Assembly: GCF_000722685.1 (NCBI RefSeq)
Contig: NZ_JPFV01000012.1
Span: forward strand, 221,382-285,381
Direction: 5' to 3'
DNA: 64,000 nt
Origin: Streptococcus mitis
GTDB taxonomy: Bacteria; Bacillota; Bacilli; Lactobacillales; Streptococcaceae
How positions within the stretch are numbered: the stretch's first letter is position 1; every line of letters starts with the position of its first letter. Under the pieces are notes generated by a model, which was not told the origin of the DNA, made no database searches, and was given only the letters and a program-made list of their open reading frames with translations. Position numbers and translations under genes: made by a program. Positions 20,833-30,128 of this stretch are shown in pieces.

Positions 20833-21162
20833 TTACTTAATGCCTAGGGCAATGCGGGCATAACGACTCATTTTTTCAACTGTCCAGGCTGGATACCAGA
20901 CTAATTTGACCTCAGTATCCGTTACTTCTGGCACCTCTGTCATGGCATCATAAATCTGATCCGTCAAGAGATCTGCTAAAGGGCAACCCATAGTAGTGAG
21001 TGTCATATCAATTTCAGTATGTCCTGTATCTCCATCAAAACGAATCTCATAAATTAAACCAAGATTGACAATATCAATTCCCAACTCAGGGTCGATAACT
21101 TCTTCCAAGGCTGATAAAATTCGTGTTTTGATGTTTTCAATTTGCTCTTCTGTATAAGCCAT
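20833..21162 (-). CDS. DUF59/MIP18 family metal-sulfur cluster assembly protein
   Basis: A 109-residue protein of the MIP18 (SufT/PaaD-like) family, linked in other bacteria to Fe-S cluster maturation. It starts MAYTEEQIENIKTRILSAL and carries the EVIDPELGIDIVNLGLIYE motif followed by MTLTTMGCPLAD, whose Cys is the conserved reactive residue. The ATG at 21162 follows GAGTGAGGATAAAC; a longer frame to 21174 overlaps the rpoD end. It lies 14 bases after rpoD in the same direction. Confidence 0.88.
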   Translation of the reverse strand: MAYTEEQIENIKTRILSALEEVIDPELGIDIVNLGLIYEIRFDGDTGHTEIDMTLTTMGCPLADLLTDQIYDAMTEVPEVTDTEVKLVWYPAWTVEKMSRYARIALGIK

Positions 21163-21176
21163 GTTTATCCTCACTC

Positions 21177-22286
21177 TTAGTCTTCAATAAAATCACGAAG
21201 CGGTTTGCTGCGACTTGGTTGACGTAGTTTTCTCAAAGCCTTGGCTTCAATCTGACGGATACGCTCGCGAGTCACGTTAAAGACTTTACCCACATCTTCA
21301 AGGGTACGCATTTTCCCATCATCTAGTCCAAAACGTAGACGTAGAACATTTTCTTCACGATCTGTAAGAGTATCCAAGACCTCATCCAACTGCTCACGCA
21401 AGACGATACGAGTTGTATAGTCCACTGGATTTTCAATCACTTCATCTTCGATAAAGTCTCCAAGATGGCTATCATCCTCTTCACCAATCGGTGTTTCAAG
21501 CGATACTGGTTCCTGAGCAATCTTCAAGATTTCACGTACCTTGTCAGGAGTCATATCCATACGTTCAGCAATTTGCTCTGGTGTTGGATCTTGTCCCAAT
21601 TCTTGAAGGAGATTACGCTGTTCACGAACCAATTTATTGATAGTTTCAACCATGTGAACTGGGATACGGATGGTACGAGCTTGATCCGCAATAGCACGAG
21701 TGATAGCCTGACGAATCCACCAAGTTGCGTAAGTTGAGAACTTGAATCCTTTAGAATAATCAAACTTGTCAACAGCCTTCATCAAGCCCATATTTCCTTC
21801 TTGAATCAAGTCAAGGAATTGCATACCACGACCGACATAGCGTTTGGCTATAGAAACGACCAAACGAAGGTTGGCTTCCGCAAGACGTTGTTTGGCTTCG
21901 ATATCGCCAGCTTCAACTGCTAGTGCTAATTCTTTTTCCTCTTCATTGGTCAAGAGAGGAACGACACCAATCTCTTTCAAGTACATACGGACAGGGTCAT
22001 TGACCTTAGCAGAAGTTGAACCAATCAAATCCTCATCGCTAAGTTCTGGTTCTTCTTCAGTGCTAAGAACACGTGCACTTGGATTTCCTTCGTTATCTGT
22101 GATAGAAATCCCTGCATCCTGAATCCGTTGCAAGAGATCTTCAATCCCATCAGCATCCAAGGTAAAAGGAATAACCAGACTAGCATTGATTTCATCATCT
22201 GTTGCTGTCCCTTTTTGCTTATGATTACGGATAAATTCTGCTACTTGCACGTCAAATGTTGTTACTTCTTTTTGTTTTGTTGCCAT
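21177..22286 (-). CDS. rpoD: Primary sigma factor SigA/RpoD
   Basis: The 369-residue housekeeping sigma factor. Region 1.1 is short. Regions 2.1-2.4 carry the [26 protein letters not shown] and [10 protein letters not shown] motifs, and region 4.2 ends with [18 protein letters not shown]. It recognises the TTGACA/TATAAT promoters seen in this window. dnaG ends 2 bases upstream, giving the conserved dnaG-rpoD macromolecular synthesis operon (without rpsU). A DUF59 gene follows. Confidence 0.98.
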   Translation of the reverse strand: MATKQKEVTTFDVQVAEFIRNHKQKGTATDDEINASLVIPFTLDADGIEDLLQRIQDAGISITDNEGNPSARVLSTEEEPELSDEDLIGSTSAKVNDPVRMYLKEIGVVPLLTNEEEKELALAVEAGDIEAKQRLAEANLRLVVSIAKRYVGRGMQFLDLIQEGNMGLMKAVDKFDYSKGFKFSTYATWWIRQAITRAIADQARTIRIPVHMVETINKLVREQRNLLQELGQDPTPEQIAERMDMTPDKVREILKIAQEPVSLETPIGEEDDSHLGDFIEDEVIENPVDYTTRIVLREQLDEVLDTLTDREENVLRLRFGLDDGKMRTLEDVGKVFNVTRERIRQIEAKALRKLRQPSRSKPLRDFIED

Positions 22287-22288
22287 TG

Positions 22289-24049
22289 TTACTCCATTCT
22301 TCTCTTTTGTGAAATTAAACGTTCCAATTCTTCTAAGGCTGTATCTGTATCTCCTACATGGCTAGCTTCCTGCACCTTCTTTTTGATTCTCATATTGTCC
22401 TGATTCAAGAGAGCCTTGTTTCGAGTCATTTCTACTTCACTAAGTTCCTGTGGCGACATCTCAGCAGGCAAATCCTGAGCTAAGACTTGGTACCAAGCTC
22501 TTTCAACTTCCTCTGTCTGTTCTGCTAAAACTTCTGGAGGAAGATTGCCATACTGACCAAGCAAGTCATATAAGACCTGAAATTCAGGTGTATCAAATGC
22601 AAAATCTTCTCGCAAACGGTAATCGTTCAAAACAAGAGGAGATTCCATCATTCGATAAAGTAGATGGGCTTCTGCCCTCATAATAGCCGATAACTGCTTG
22701 GTGACAGGCATGGTGATTGGCGTCGGCCTGGAAATCCCTTCCATGCGATTCTGTCTTTGTGCCTGTCGATTCTCATTAACAATCTGCTCAATCTGGGCAT
22801 AATCAAAAGATGTCAGACTGTCAGCTAAAATATGAATATAGCTATTTTGAGCAGTGATAGACTTTTCTTGAACAATCAAGGGAGCTATTTTTTCAATAAA
22901 CTCAATCTGGGCCTGCAGATTTTCACTATTTTCAGGTTTGTACTGGTGAATGTAGAACTCAATCGGACTAATACGAGTTTTCGTTAATAGATAGGCCAAG
23001 TCTTCTGGTCCATTTTTTTGTAGATACTCATCTGGATCCAAGCTATCAGGCATGCTGACGATTTGCACAGGCATATCACCAATTTCGTCCAGCGCTTTCA
23101 ATGTCGCTGCTTGCCCAGCCTTATCGCCATCATAAACAAGAACCAACTTCTTGGTTAACCTTTTCAGATGCTCAACATGCTCTCGACTCAAGGCTGTTCC
23201 CATAGATGCGACAGCGTTTTCGATTCCAGCCCGATAAGCTGCAATGACATCCATGAACCCTTCCATCAGGTAAATCTCACTGGCTTTTCCAGAAGATTTT
23301 TTTGCCCTATCCATATGATATAATTCGTAACTTTTGTTAAAAATTACAGTCGATCGGCTATTTTTATACTTAGAAGTTTGTGAATCCGTTTTCTGCCAGA
23401 TACGACCTGAGAAGGCAATGACCTTTCCCTGATCATTTGTCAGGGGAAACATAATTCGATTGTGAAAGGTATCTACAAATTGATTGGCATCCGAGAGATA
23501 AAACAATCCCGAATCCAGGAAATCCTCTTCACGATACTGACCAGACAAACGCTGGTAGAGATAGTTTCGTTCTGGAGGTGCTAAACCAATCCGAAAATGT
23601 TTGAGCGCTTCATCTGTCAAACCACGCTGATAAAGGTAATTTCTGGCCTCCTCCCCCATGGTTGTTGTCATGAGAATAGCATGATAAAATTTGGCAGCAT
23701 CTTCGTGCATATCATAAAGAGCTTGGTGAGGCGAGGCTGGCCTCTGCTCACTATAAAGCGGTTTTTCCACCTCTATCCCAACACGCTGACCTAAGATTTG
23801 GACAGCCTCCATAAAGGGAACCCCTTGGTACTCCTCGATGAACTTAAAGACATCACCCGAGCGACCACAACCAAAACAGTGATAAAACTGCTTATCCTCT
23901 ACAACGTTGAAAGAAGGTGTTTTTTCACCATGAAAAGGACAGAGCCCTAGATAGTTCCGTCCTGCCTTTTGTAAAGAAATCACATCTCCTATGACTTCCA
24001 CAATGTTGGCATTGTTTTTGATTTCTTCAATGACTTGTTTGTCAACCAT
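22289..24049 (-). CDS. dnaG: DNA primase
   Basis: Lays RNA primers at the replication fork. The 586 residues comprise a CHC2 zinc domain ([11 protein letters not shown] at about 38 and FYHCFGCG at about 58), a TOPRIM core ([11 protein letters not shown] with the catalytic acid, about 262, and VYDGDKAG, about 306) and a DnaB-binding C-terminal domain. The start at 24049 ([10 protein letters not shown]) has GGAGG eight bases upstream; the ATG at 24064 overlaps that site and is rejected. The gene heads the dnaG-rpoD operon. Confidence 0.96.
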   Translation of the reverse strand: MVDKQVIEEIKNNANIVEVIGDVISLQKAGRNYLGLCPFHGEKTPSFNVVEDKQFYHCFGCGRSGDVFKFIEEYQGVPFMEAVQILGQRVGIEVEKPLYSEQRPASPHQALYDMHEDAAKFYHAILMTTTMGEEARNYLYQRGLTDEALKHFRIGLAPPERNYLYQRLSGQYREEDFLDSGLFYLSDANQFVDTFHNRIMFPLTNDQGKVIAFSGRIWQKTDSQTSKYKNSRSTVIFNKSYELYHMDRAKKSSGKASEIYLMEGFMDVIAAYRAGIENAVASMGTALSREHVEHLKRLTKKLVLVYDGDKAGQAATLKALDEIGDMPVQIVSMPDSLDPDEYLQKNGPEDLAYLLTKTRISPIEFYIHQYKPENSENLQAQIEFIEKIAPLIVQEKSITAQNSYIHILADSLTSFDYAQIEQIVNENRQAQRQNRMEGISRPTPITMPVTKQLSAIMRAEAHLLYRMMESPLVLNDYRLREDFAFDTPEFQVLYDLLGQYGNLPPEVLAEQTEEVERAWYQVLAQDLPAEMSPQELSEVEMTRNKALLNQDNMRIKKKVQEASHVGDTDTALEELERLISQKRRME

Positions 24050-24072
24050 ACACAATACCTCCATGTTATCAT

Positions 24073-24115
24073 AGTTTACTTTATATAGTATACTTTATTT
24101 CAGAAAAAAGTAAAC
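24073..24115 (-). promoter_or_regulatory. dnaG promoter embedded in short repeats
   Basis: On the minus strand TTTACT (plus 24109-24114), a 16-base spacer and TATACT (plus 24087-24092) form a promoter. Two direct copies of AGTWTACTTT (24073 and 24087, 14 bases apart) and an inverted copy AAAGTAAAC (24107-24115) overlap it. The repeats could be an operator for an unknown regulator, or simply AT-rich chance. Confidence 0.45.
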
Positions 24116-24137
24116 CATTTCACTCATTTTCCCTACT

Positions 24138-24896
24138 TTATTCAAAGAGTTGATAATAATCAGAGATTTTCATTTTTGCTTTTTCTTCTTGTTTCAAATC
24201 TTGGATAACCCGTCCTTCTTTCATGACAATCAAGCGATTGCCATACTTAAGAGCATCTTCCATATGGTGGGTAATCATAAGAGCTGTCAACTGATCTTTC
24301 TTGACAAATTCATCTGTCAATTCCATGAGGGCCACACTTGTCTTTGGATCAAGGGCTGCAGTATGCTCGTCTAACAAGAGTAATTCAGGACGCTTCAAGG
24401 TTGCCATCAAGAGACTCAAAGCCTGTCTTTGCCCACCTGATAAGAACTCAATTGGCGTATTCAAGTGTTTCTCAAGACCATTCCCTACTTTTTCAATGGT
24501 TGCCTGAAATTCATCCTTATAGCTAGCCAGACGTCTCGGAAACAGTCCACGCTTTTCACCACGAAACTTGGCAATCAAAAGATTTTCAGCCACCGTCATA
24601 CGGGGAGCTGTCCCCATCTTTGGATCTTGGAAAACTCGAGACAGATACTTGGCTCTCTTCTCTGGTGAAAACTTAGTAACATCTTCACCCAAGATACGAA
24701 TAGTTCCACTGGTTAATGACAAGGTTCCTGCAATAGTGTTAAAGAGGGTTGATTTCCCAGCACCATTTCCACCTAAAATCGTGATAAAATCCTGTTCAAA
24801 AATTTCTAAGGAAACATCATTTAAAATAATCTTTTCTTCATCAAAGCCATTTTTAACGACTTTGGTTGCATTTTTTAATTCTACAATGGCTGTCAT
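24138..24896 (-). CDS. ABC transporter ATP-binding protein, probable tryptophan uptake
   Basis: A 252-residue ATPase. Walker A is GGNGAGKST (about 41-49), the signature is FLSGGQRQALSLL (about 150), Walker B is LLLLDEHTAALD (about 168-179), and the switch is ITHHMED. It overlaps the permease end by 4 bases. Together with the permease and solute-binding protein it forms the importer family that includes the Trp transporters TrpXYZ. The Trp assignment rests on the upstream T-box and remembered homology; the ATPase alone would not show it. Confidence 0.88.
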   Translation of the reverse strand: MTAIVELKNATKVVKNGFDEEKIILNDVSLEIFEQDFITILGGNGAGKSTLFNTIAGTLSLTSGTIRILGEDVTKFSPEKRAKYLSRVFQDPKMGTAPRMTVAENLLIAKFRGEKRGLFPRRLASYKDEFQATIEKVGNGLEKHLNTPIEFLSGGQRQALSLLMATLKRPELLLLDEHTAALDPKTSVALMELTDEFVKKDQLTALMITHHMEDALKYGNRLIVMKEGRVIQDLKQEEKAKMKISDYYQLFE

Positions 24897-25759
24897 TTGC
24901 TTAACTTGGCTCCTTTCAAGATGGTTTGCTTAAATGTTGGAATCATGAGGCAGACTGCTAAAATCACGGCGCTGTACAAACGAAGGTAACTTGTATTAAA
25001 GCCAAGCGCAATAACTGCCCACACTAAGAATTGATAAGCGATAGAACCTACAACGATGGTAACCAGACGTTCTGCCAAGCTCAAACTCTTGAAGATAACT
25101 TCTCCAATAATCAAACTTGCAAGCCCCACAACGATAACCCCGATTCCTCGAGATACATCGGCATACCCTTCTTGCTGGGCAATGAGAGCTCCTGCAAGGG
25201 CAATCACACCATTTGATAAGACCAAGCCCATGAGCTCCATGCGTCCAGTATGAATCCCGAAACTTCTAGCCATATCAGGATTGTCACCTGTAGCAATATA
25301 GGCTTGTCCGAGTTTAGTGTCCAAGAAAAAGAGCATGAGAGCAATGACAATACTCACAAAGATAAGACCTGTCAAGAGTTGGTTCAAATCCGAATCAAAA
25401 GGCAAGGCATCTTGAATTTGCTTGGTTCCAAGCAATCCTAAATTTGCACGTCCCATAATCAAGAGCATAATAGAGTGACAAGAAGTCATCACCAAAATCC
25501 CTGAGAGCAAGGTTGGGATCTTCCCTTTTGTATAAAGAAGTCCTGTTGCCATACCAGCCAAACAACCTGCTCCTACAGCAATAAGAGTTGCTAAAAAAGG
25601 ATTCACACCTTTCGTTATCAAAGTGACAGCAACAGCTCCCCCAAGAGGGAAGGAACCTTCTGTCGTCATATCTGGAAAGTTCAAAATCCTAAATGTCATA
25701 AAGATTCCCAGACCTAGAATAGCCCAGACAAATCCTTGAGAAATAATAGATAATATCAT
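24893..25759 (-). CDS. ABC transporter permease, probable tryptophan uptake
   Basis: A 288-residue protein with about eight membrane helices, related to branched-chain amino-acid-type permeases (LIVHisM-like). The conserved region is MTTEGSFPLGGAVAV. The start at 25759 (MILSIISQGFVWAILG) is used because an upstream in-frame start at 25828 would make the N-terminus from the arms of a transcription terminator. The ribosome site is moderate (AAAGG, 11 bases away). Its last codons overlap the ATPase start. Confidence 0.88.
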   Translation of the reverse strand: MILSIISQGFVWAILGLGIFMTFRILNFPDMTTEGSFPLGGAVAVTLITKGVNPFLATLIAVGAGCLAGMATGLLYTKGKIPTLLSGILVMTSCHSIMLLIMGRANLGLLGTKQIQDALPFDSDLNQLLTGLIFVSIVIALMLFFLDTKLGQAYIATGDNPDMARSFGIHTGRMELMGLVLSNGVIALAGALIAQQEGYADVSRGIGVIVVGLASLIIGEVIFKSLSLAERLVTIVVGSIAYQFLVWAVIALGFNTSYLRLYSAVILAVCLMIPTFKQTILKGAKLSK

Positions 25760-25793
25760 CTGTTTCTTAACCTTTTCTATATGCTTTCTATTG

Positions 25794-25826
25794 TAAAAAA
25801 TTGGAGGAGATGTCCCCAACTCCTCC
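25794..25826 (-). terminator. Intercistronic terminator between binding protein and permease genes
   Basis: On the minus strand GGAGGAG pairs with CTCCTCC and is followed by AATTTTTT. It lies between the stop of the substrate-binding protein and the start of the permease. Partial termination here would give more binding protein than membrane components. Confidence 0.8.
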
Positions 25827-25834
25827 ATTACAGA

Positions 25835-26830
25835 TTATTCGATCACTTGTCCTGCTTCTTTTAGAACAGATTCAGGAATCGTAATACCTAGCTCTTGTGC
25901 CAATTTTTTGTTAATTACTGACTTACCAGTTGAAAAGACATTGACTGGAGTATCAGCCGGTTTTGCACCTTTCAAGACTTGCGCAATCATTTTACCTGTT
26001 GCCACACCAAGGTCATGTTGGTCAACTACAACTGATGCCAAACCACCTATTTCTACCATGGCAGTAGCACTTGGATAAATTGGCTTCTTAGAACTTTGAT
26101 TACTAGAGACAACCGTTGGAAATCCCGATGCAATGGTGTTATCAATTGGAACCCAGATAGCATCGACCTTGCTAGTCATAACGTTAACTGTTGAAGCAAT
26201 TTCATTTGTTGAAGGAACTGCGAATGTTTCCACTGTCAAACCTGCTTTTTCAGCATAAGCCTTAAATTCTTCGACCTGTGTTTTTGAATTGTCTTCGCTA
26301 CTTGAGTAAAGAGCCCCGATTGTTTTCACATTTGGTGTTAAAGCCTTGATGAGTTCAACTTGTTGTTGAGCTGGATTATGGTCAGATACTCCTGTGATGT
26401 TGCCACCTGGTTTTTTCAAATCTTTAACCAAGTTAGCACCGATTGGGTCTGTAATCGCGGCCATGATAACTGGTAGGTCTTTTGTGGCACTAGCCAATCC
26501 TTGAGCAGCTGGTGTCGCAATACCAACTACAAGATCATTCCCATTTGCAACCAATTGTTTACTCATTGTCGCAACCTTACTTTGATCACCTTCTGAGTTC
26601 ATAAAATCGATTTTAACTTGGTCATCTTTATAGCCTTCTTCTGCAAGTCCGTCTTGAATCCCTTTATAAATCAAGTCAAGAGACGGATGGCTCACAAATT
26701 GAAGGACACCAACTTTGGCAACTTTCTTTTCATTCTTAGCTTCTGGTTTATTCATTGAAGAGTAAATCAAGCTTCCTGCTACTAAGACTGCTAATGCAGC
26801 GATAATTCCAATTAAACGTTTATTTTTCAT
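25835..26830 (-). CDS. ABC transporter substrate-binding protein (TrpX-like), membrane-tethered
   Basis: A 331-residue periplasmic-binding-fold protein. It starts MKNKRLIGIIAALAVLVAGS and has an N-terminal membrane segment but no lipobox cysteine, so it is anchored by the uncleaved helix. The body begins VGVLQFVSHPSLD, typical of the ABC sugar/amino-acid-like family that includes TrpX. The ATG at 26830 has AAGGAGAAATAG upstream; the frame extends to 26866 without a site. It is the first gene downstream of a T-box leader, from which it is separated by a BOX repeat. Confidence 0.87.
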   Translation of the reverse strand: MKNKRLIGIIAALAVLVAGSLIYSSMNKPEAKNEKKVAKVGVLQFVSHPSLDLIYKGIQDGLAEEGYKDDQVKIDFMNSEGDQSKVATMSKQLVANGNDLVVGIATPAAQGLASATKDLPVIMAAITDPIGANLVKDLKKPGGNITGVSDHNPAQQQVELIKALTPNVKTIGALYSSSEDNSKTQVEEFKAYAEKAGLTVETFAVPSTNEIASTVNVMTSKVDAIWVPIDNTIASGFPTVVSSNQSSKKPIYPSATAMVEIGGLASVVVDQHDLGVATGKMIAQVLKGAKPADTPVNVFSTGKSVINKKLAQELGITIPESVLKEAGQVIE

Positions 26831-26875
26831 TCTATTTCTCCTTTTTATTCCTTTAAAATACTTCACTTATCTAAT

Positions 26876-27029
26876 ACTCTTCGAAAATCTCTTCAAACCA
26901 CGTCAGCGTCGCCTTACCGTAGGTATATGATACTGACTCTGTCAGTTCTATCCACAACTTAAAAACAGTGTTTTGAGCAGCTTGCGGCTAGCTTCCTAGT
27001 TTGCTTTTTGATTTTCATTGAGTATAAAC
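26876..27029 (-). repeat. BOX element, complete boxA-boxB-boxC
   Basis: The longest BOX in the window (154 bp). On the minus strand boxA starts TACTCAATGAAAATC. BoxB contains TGGATAGAACTGAC with its inverted GTCAGT arm, and boxC ends TTCGAAGAGTATTA. It lies inside the transcribed leader, between the T-box terminator and the substrate-binding protein gene. Confidence 0.93.
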
Positions 27030-27057
27030 AAGCGACGCCATCGTTTTCTTTCCATAC
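26998..27057 (-). CDS. Possible leader peptide or truncated ORF after the T-box (19 codons)
   Basis: A 19-residue frame (MERKRWRRLFILNENQKAN) starts 6 bases after GGAGG, right behind the T-box terminator. Its second half and stop lie inside boxA of the BOX element. Either the BOX inserted into a longer gene whose beginning remains, or it created a short upstream ORF with one Trp codon. Coding potential is supported only by the ribosome site, so this is tentative. Confidence 0.3.
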
Positions 27058-27068
27058 TAACCTCCATC

Positions 27069-27305
27069 AAAAAAGTCCTCACACAAAAACTTGTGTGAGG
27101 ACGTCGATGCGCGGTACCACCTCAATTATAGGGAATTTCCCTATCGCTCTGTCTCGCAATCACGAGATGCACTGTAAGGTGTGCTCACCGAATTTTTATG
27201 ATTTCAAATTCTAAATAACATCCAGCCCAATTTTCATCATCATCACTTATCTGTTTTCAGCTACCACAGACTCTCTAAAAAGTTTATATGATTACTTTTC
27301 TGAAT
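27069..27305 (-). promoter_or_regulatory. T-box riboswitch leader (probable Trp)
   Basis: The transcript contains the T-box core TGGTACCGC (plus 27111-27119), an AGAGAG box, a GNTG-like stem I region and a perfect terminator. In the terminator GTCCTCACACAA pairs with TTGTGTGAGGAC (27075-27102) and is followed by six T. Uncharged tRNA would stabilise the antiterminator and allow transcription of the transporter. TGG triplets at 27229-27227 and 27224-27222 are candidates for the specifier, which would fit Trp, but I have not folded stem I. Confidence 0.88.
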
Positions 27306-27311
27306 GGTTAA

Positions 27312-27339
27312 ATTATATCATTTTTCAATTACTTGTCAA
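27312..27339 (-). promoter_or_regulatory. Promoter of the T-box leader
   Basis: TTGACA (plus 27334-27339), a 16-base spacer and an extended TGATATAAT (-10 at plus 27312-27317). This is one of the strongest promoters in the window by sequence, which suits a leader controlled by attenuation. Confidence 0.85.
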
Positions 27340-27369
27340 GACTCTTTGAGTATTTTTTTGAACTATTCA

Positions 27370-27396
27370 AAAACTTCCCCTATAAAAAAGAGGAAG
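27370..27396 (-). terminator. Terminator after ppc
   Basis: On the minus strand AAACTTCC pairs with GGAAGTTT around an A/T-rich loop and is followed by a T-rich stretch. It lies just downstream of the ppc stop codon. Confidence 0.75.
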
Positions 27397-27407
27397 TTTG
27401 ATAGGTA

Positions 27408-30104
27408 TCAGCCTGAATTACGCAATCCTGTTGCAATTCCGTTGATGGTTGTATGGATTAATTTTTCTTGATCGCTTGATAATTCTCCTCGGCGTTGACG
27501 TTTAATCAACTCCAACTGGATGTAGTTAAGAATATTAAAGTATGGCATACGATAATCCAAACTTGCTTTTAGATATGGATTTTCAGCCAAGAGTTCATCG
27601 TAACCTTCGATAGCCAAGATAACTTCCTTGGTGACTTGCCATTCATTTAAAATAGTCTCATAGATTGCTTTTACTTGATCATCTTCACAAAGTTTGGCAT
27701 ATTCAAAAGCAATATTCATATTTGATTTTGACAAGACCATATCAACATTTGAAAGAAGTGATTGGAAGAAAGGCCAATTTTGGTACATATCTCGTAGAAT
27801 AGCGATATTTTCTGGATTCTTATCGATAAATTCTTTGAAGCTTGAACCAACTCCATACCAGCCAGGGAACATCACACGACTTTGCGACCATGAGAAGACC
27901 CATGGAATGGCACGCAAACCACCGATTTCTGTAATGGTCTTACGAGCGGCTGGACGTGAACCGATATTAAAGCTTGAAATAGCCTTAATTGGACTTGACT
28001 CAAAGAAATAATCATAGAAATGGTCATTACCAAAAACCAAATCACGGTAGATATCATAACTACGGTCCACTACTTGGTCCATAATGGCTTCATAACGATT
28101 TGATGTATTGGTATCGCTCTTCTTCTGCGTAATCATACGGTTAATGGCTGCAGATACTAACATTTCAAGGTTATAGTAGGCTGCGTCTTTGTTACCGTAT
28201 TTATTCCCAATTACTTCACCCTGCTCCGTCAAACGGATACGATCCTTGATAGACTTGAGCGGTTGAGATGTGATGGCTTCATAGGTTGGTCCACCACCAC
28301 GACCGACAGTCCCACCACGGCCATGGAAGAAGGTAACCTTAACACCAAATTCATCTCCAATAGCAGTCAATTGTTGTTGAGCCTTGTAGAGGGTCCAACA
28401 TGATGATAAGTAACCCCCATCTTTATTACTGTCAGAGTAACCAAGCATAATTTCTTGGTAGTTATTGCGCGAAGCAATCCATTTCTTAGCAAGGGTAAGA
28501 GAAAGGTATTCTCTCATAGTTTCTTCTGAGTGATCCAAGTCCTCGATTGTTTCAAAGAGAGGAACGATTTGGACACGGGCTCTTTCTTTATCAACTAGCC
28601 CTACTTCTTTTAACAAGATAGCCAATTCCAACATGTCTGATACGCTGGTTGCATGTGAAATAATGGTTTGACGAATAACATCATCACCCAACTTATCTTT
28701 CAACTTACGAGCAGCTTTAAAGATGGCCAATTCTTTTTCAAGTAACTCTGATTTTTCAACATGAGTAGCAGAAAGAATACGTGGATCTTCCTCCAATTCT
28801 TTCAAGAGAAGCTGGCATTTTTCTTCTTCACTTAGTTCGCTATAACGCGAATGAATTCCTGCTGATTTCAAAAGTTCTGCTACACAGGCCTCATGAACAC
28901 TAGAATCTTGACGCATGTCAATAGATGCCAAATAGAAACCAAAAATTTCAACTGCCTGAATCAACTCAACAAAATCACCAGAAATCAGTGCTTCACCCTT
29001 ATTTTCCAAGAGGGAATCACGAATAGTAATTAAATCCTTATAAAAATCATTAGCTGTTTCATAGCGAGCCCCAACTTCCTTATCTTCAATCAGATAGGTT
29101 TTTGTTGCTTGGATTTTTGATTGAATATCAAACAAGGCACGGCGGTAAAGCTCTTTTTCACGGTAAATCGAGTTATCCTTAGATTGACGAGCCATTTCTC
29201 TGACTTGCTTGCTGACATTGACAATACTAGTTGAGAGAGAGAATTCACGATAAAGTTGGTAAATCTTTTTATCATAGTAGTTCATGATGACTTCACATTG
29301 AGTCATAGCAGATTGTTTCAAGGTATCTGCTGTAACAAAAGGATTCCCATCACGGTCTCCACCAATCCACATTCCCATGGTAATTGGTTTAGGATGTTTC
29401 AACTCCAAGCCATGTTTTTTAGCCAGGCGCTTGTACTCAGCAGTCAAATGAGGAACAGCTTTCAGGAATGAACTATTGTAGTATTCCATAACATTCGTGA
29501 TTTCATTGGTAACTTTCAATTTCTTTTCACGAATCATATCTGTTTGCATGATAATCTCGATGTAACGACGGAGATCATTATGCCATTTTTCCTTATTAAT
29601 CAAGCCTAGCTTCACATCACGATACTTACGCAAGAGGGTATGGATATGGTTGGTCAAATCCAACATACTCTTACGTTGTACTTGTGTTGGATGGGCTGTC
29701 AAAACAGGGACAACATTCAAGTGTTCTAGAATTTCAACCGCATTTTCTTTTTCTGCAACCATTTTAATCGTTGCTGATAATTTACCAAGATAATCTTGAT
29801 CGATATTGTTTTGATGGTTGATTTCATAGGCCAAATCCACGTCTTCTGAAATATTAATCAAGAGAGGCAAGATAGAGAAATAGCGTGAAATATAAGCCAT
29901 TTCATCATTTGTAAGGCTAGTAACCAATTGGTTCAAGCCTTGATAATCTTCTTGAGTTGATAATTCCTTCAACTGCATGATTTTTTCAAAAGTTTCTGGA
30001 GCAAGCATATTTTTAGTGATATCTTCTAACAATTCTGTTAAAATCAATACTTCTTCTTGCACGACAGCTTTATTACTATAGTTTTCTAATTTTTGAAGAG
30101 ACAT
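27408..30104 (-). CDS. ppc: Phosphoenolpyruvate carboxylase
   Basis: Carboxylates PEP to oxaloacetate, an anaplerotic step that in streptococci supplies aspartate. The 898-residue protein has the catalytic [10 protein letters not shown] motif (about 138-147), the GDRDGNPFV loop (about 253), the glycine-rich [15 protein letters not shown] loop (about 596) and a C-terminal RNSG-like end (LRNSG). The start at 30104 ([12 protein letters not shown]) follows AAGGATTGCCT. It is downstream of ftsW in the same orientation. Confidence 0.97.
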   Translation of the reverse strand: MSLQKLENYSNKAVVQEEVLILTELLEDITKNMLAPETFEKIMQLKELSTQEDYQGLNQLVTSLTNDEMAYISRYFSILPLLINISEDVDLAYEINHQNNIDQDYLGKLSATIKMVAEKENAVEILEHLNVVPVLTAHPTQVQRKSMLDLTNHIHTLLRKYRDVKLGLINKEKWHNDLRRYIEIIMQTDMIREKKLKVTNEITNVMEYYNSSFLKAVPHLTAEYKRLAKKHGLELKHPKPITMGMWIGGDRDGNPFVTADTLKQSAMTQCEVIMNYYDKKIYQLYREFSLSTSIVNVSKQVREMARQSKDNSIYREKELYRRALFDIQSKIQATKTYLIEDKEVGARYETANDFYKDLITIRDSLLENKGEALISGDFVELIQAVEIFGFYLASIDMRQDSSVHEACVAELLKSAGIHSRYSELSEEEKCQLLLKELEEDPRILSATHVEKSELLEKELAIFKAARKLKDKLGDDVIRQTIISHATSVSDMLELAILLKEVGLVDKERARVQIVPLFETIEDLDHSEETMREYLSLTLAKKWIASRNNYQEIMLGYSDSNKDGGYLSSCWTLYKAQQQLTAIGDEFGVKVTFFHGRGGTVGRGGGPTYEAITSQPLKSIKDRIRLTEQGEVIGNKYGNKDAAYYNLEMLVSAAINRMITQKKSDTNTSNRYEAIMDQVVDRSYDIYRDLVFGNDHFYDYFFESSPIKAISSFNIGSRPAARKTITEIGGLRAIPWVFSWSQSRVMFPGWYGVGSSFKEFIDKNPENIAILRDMYQNWPFFQSLLSNVDMVLSKSNMNIAFEYAKLCEDDQVKAIYETILNEWQVTKEVILAIEGYDELLAENPYLKASLDYRMPYFNILNYIQLELIKRQRRGELSSDQEKLIHTTINGIATGLRNSG

Positions 30105-30128
30105 AGGCAATCCTTTCTACTCTCAGCG

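Noticed and set aside
25760..25828. Extended permease N-terminus (MEELGTSPPIF)
   Set aside because: It would be encoded by the arm and T-run of the intercistronic terminator.
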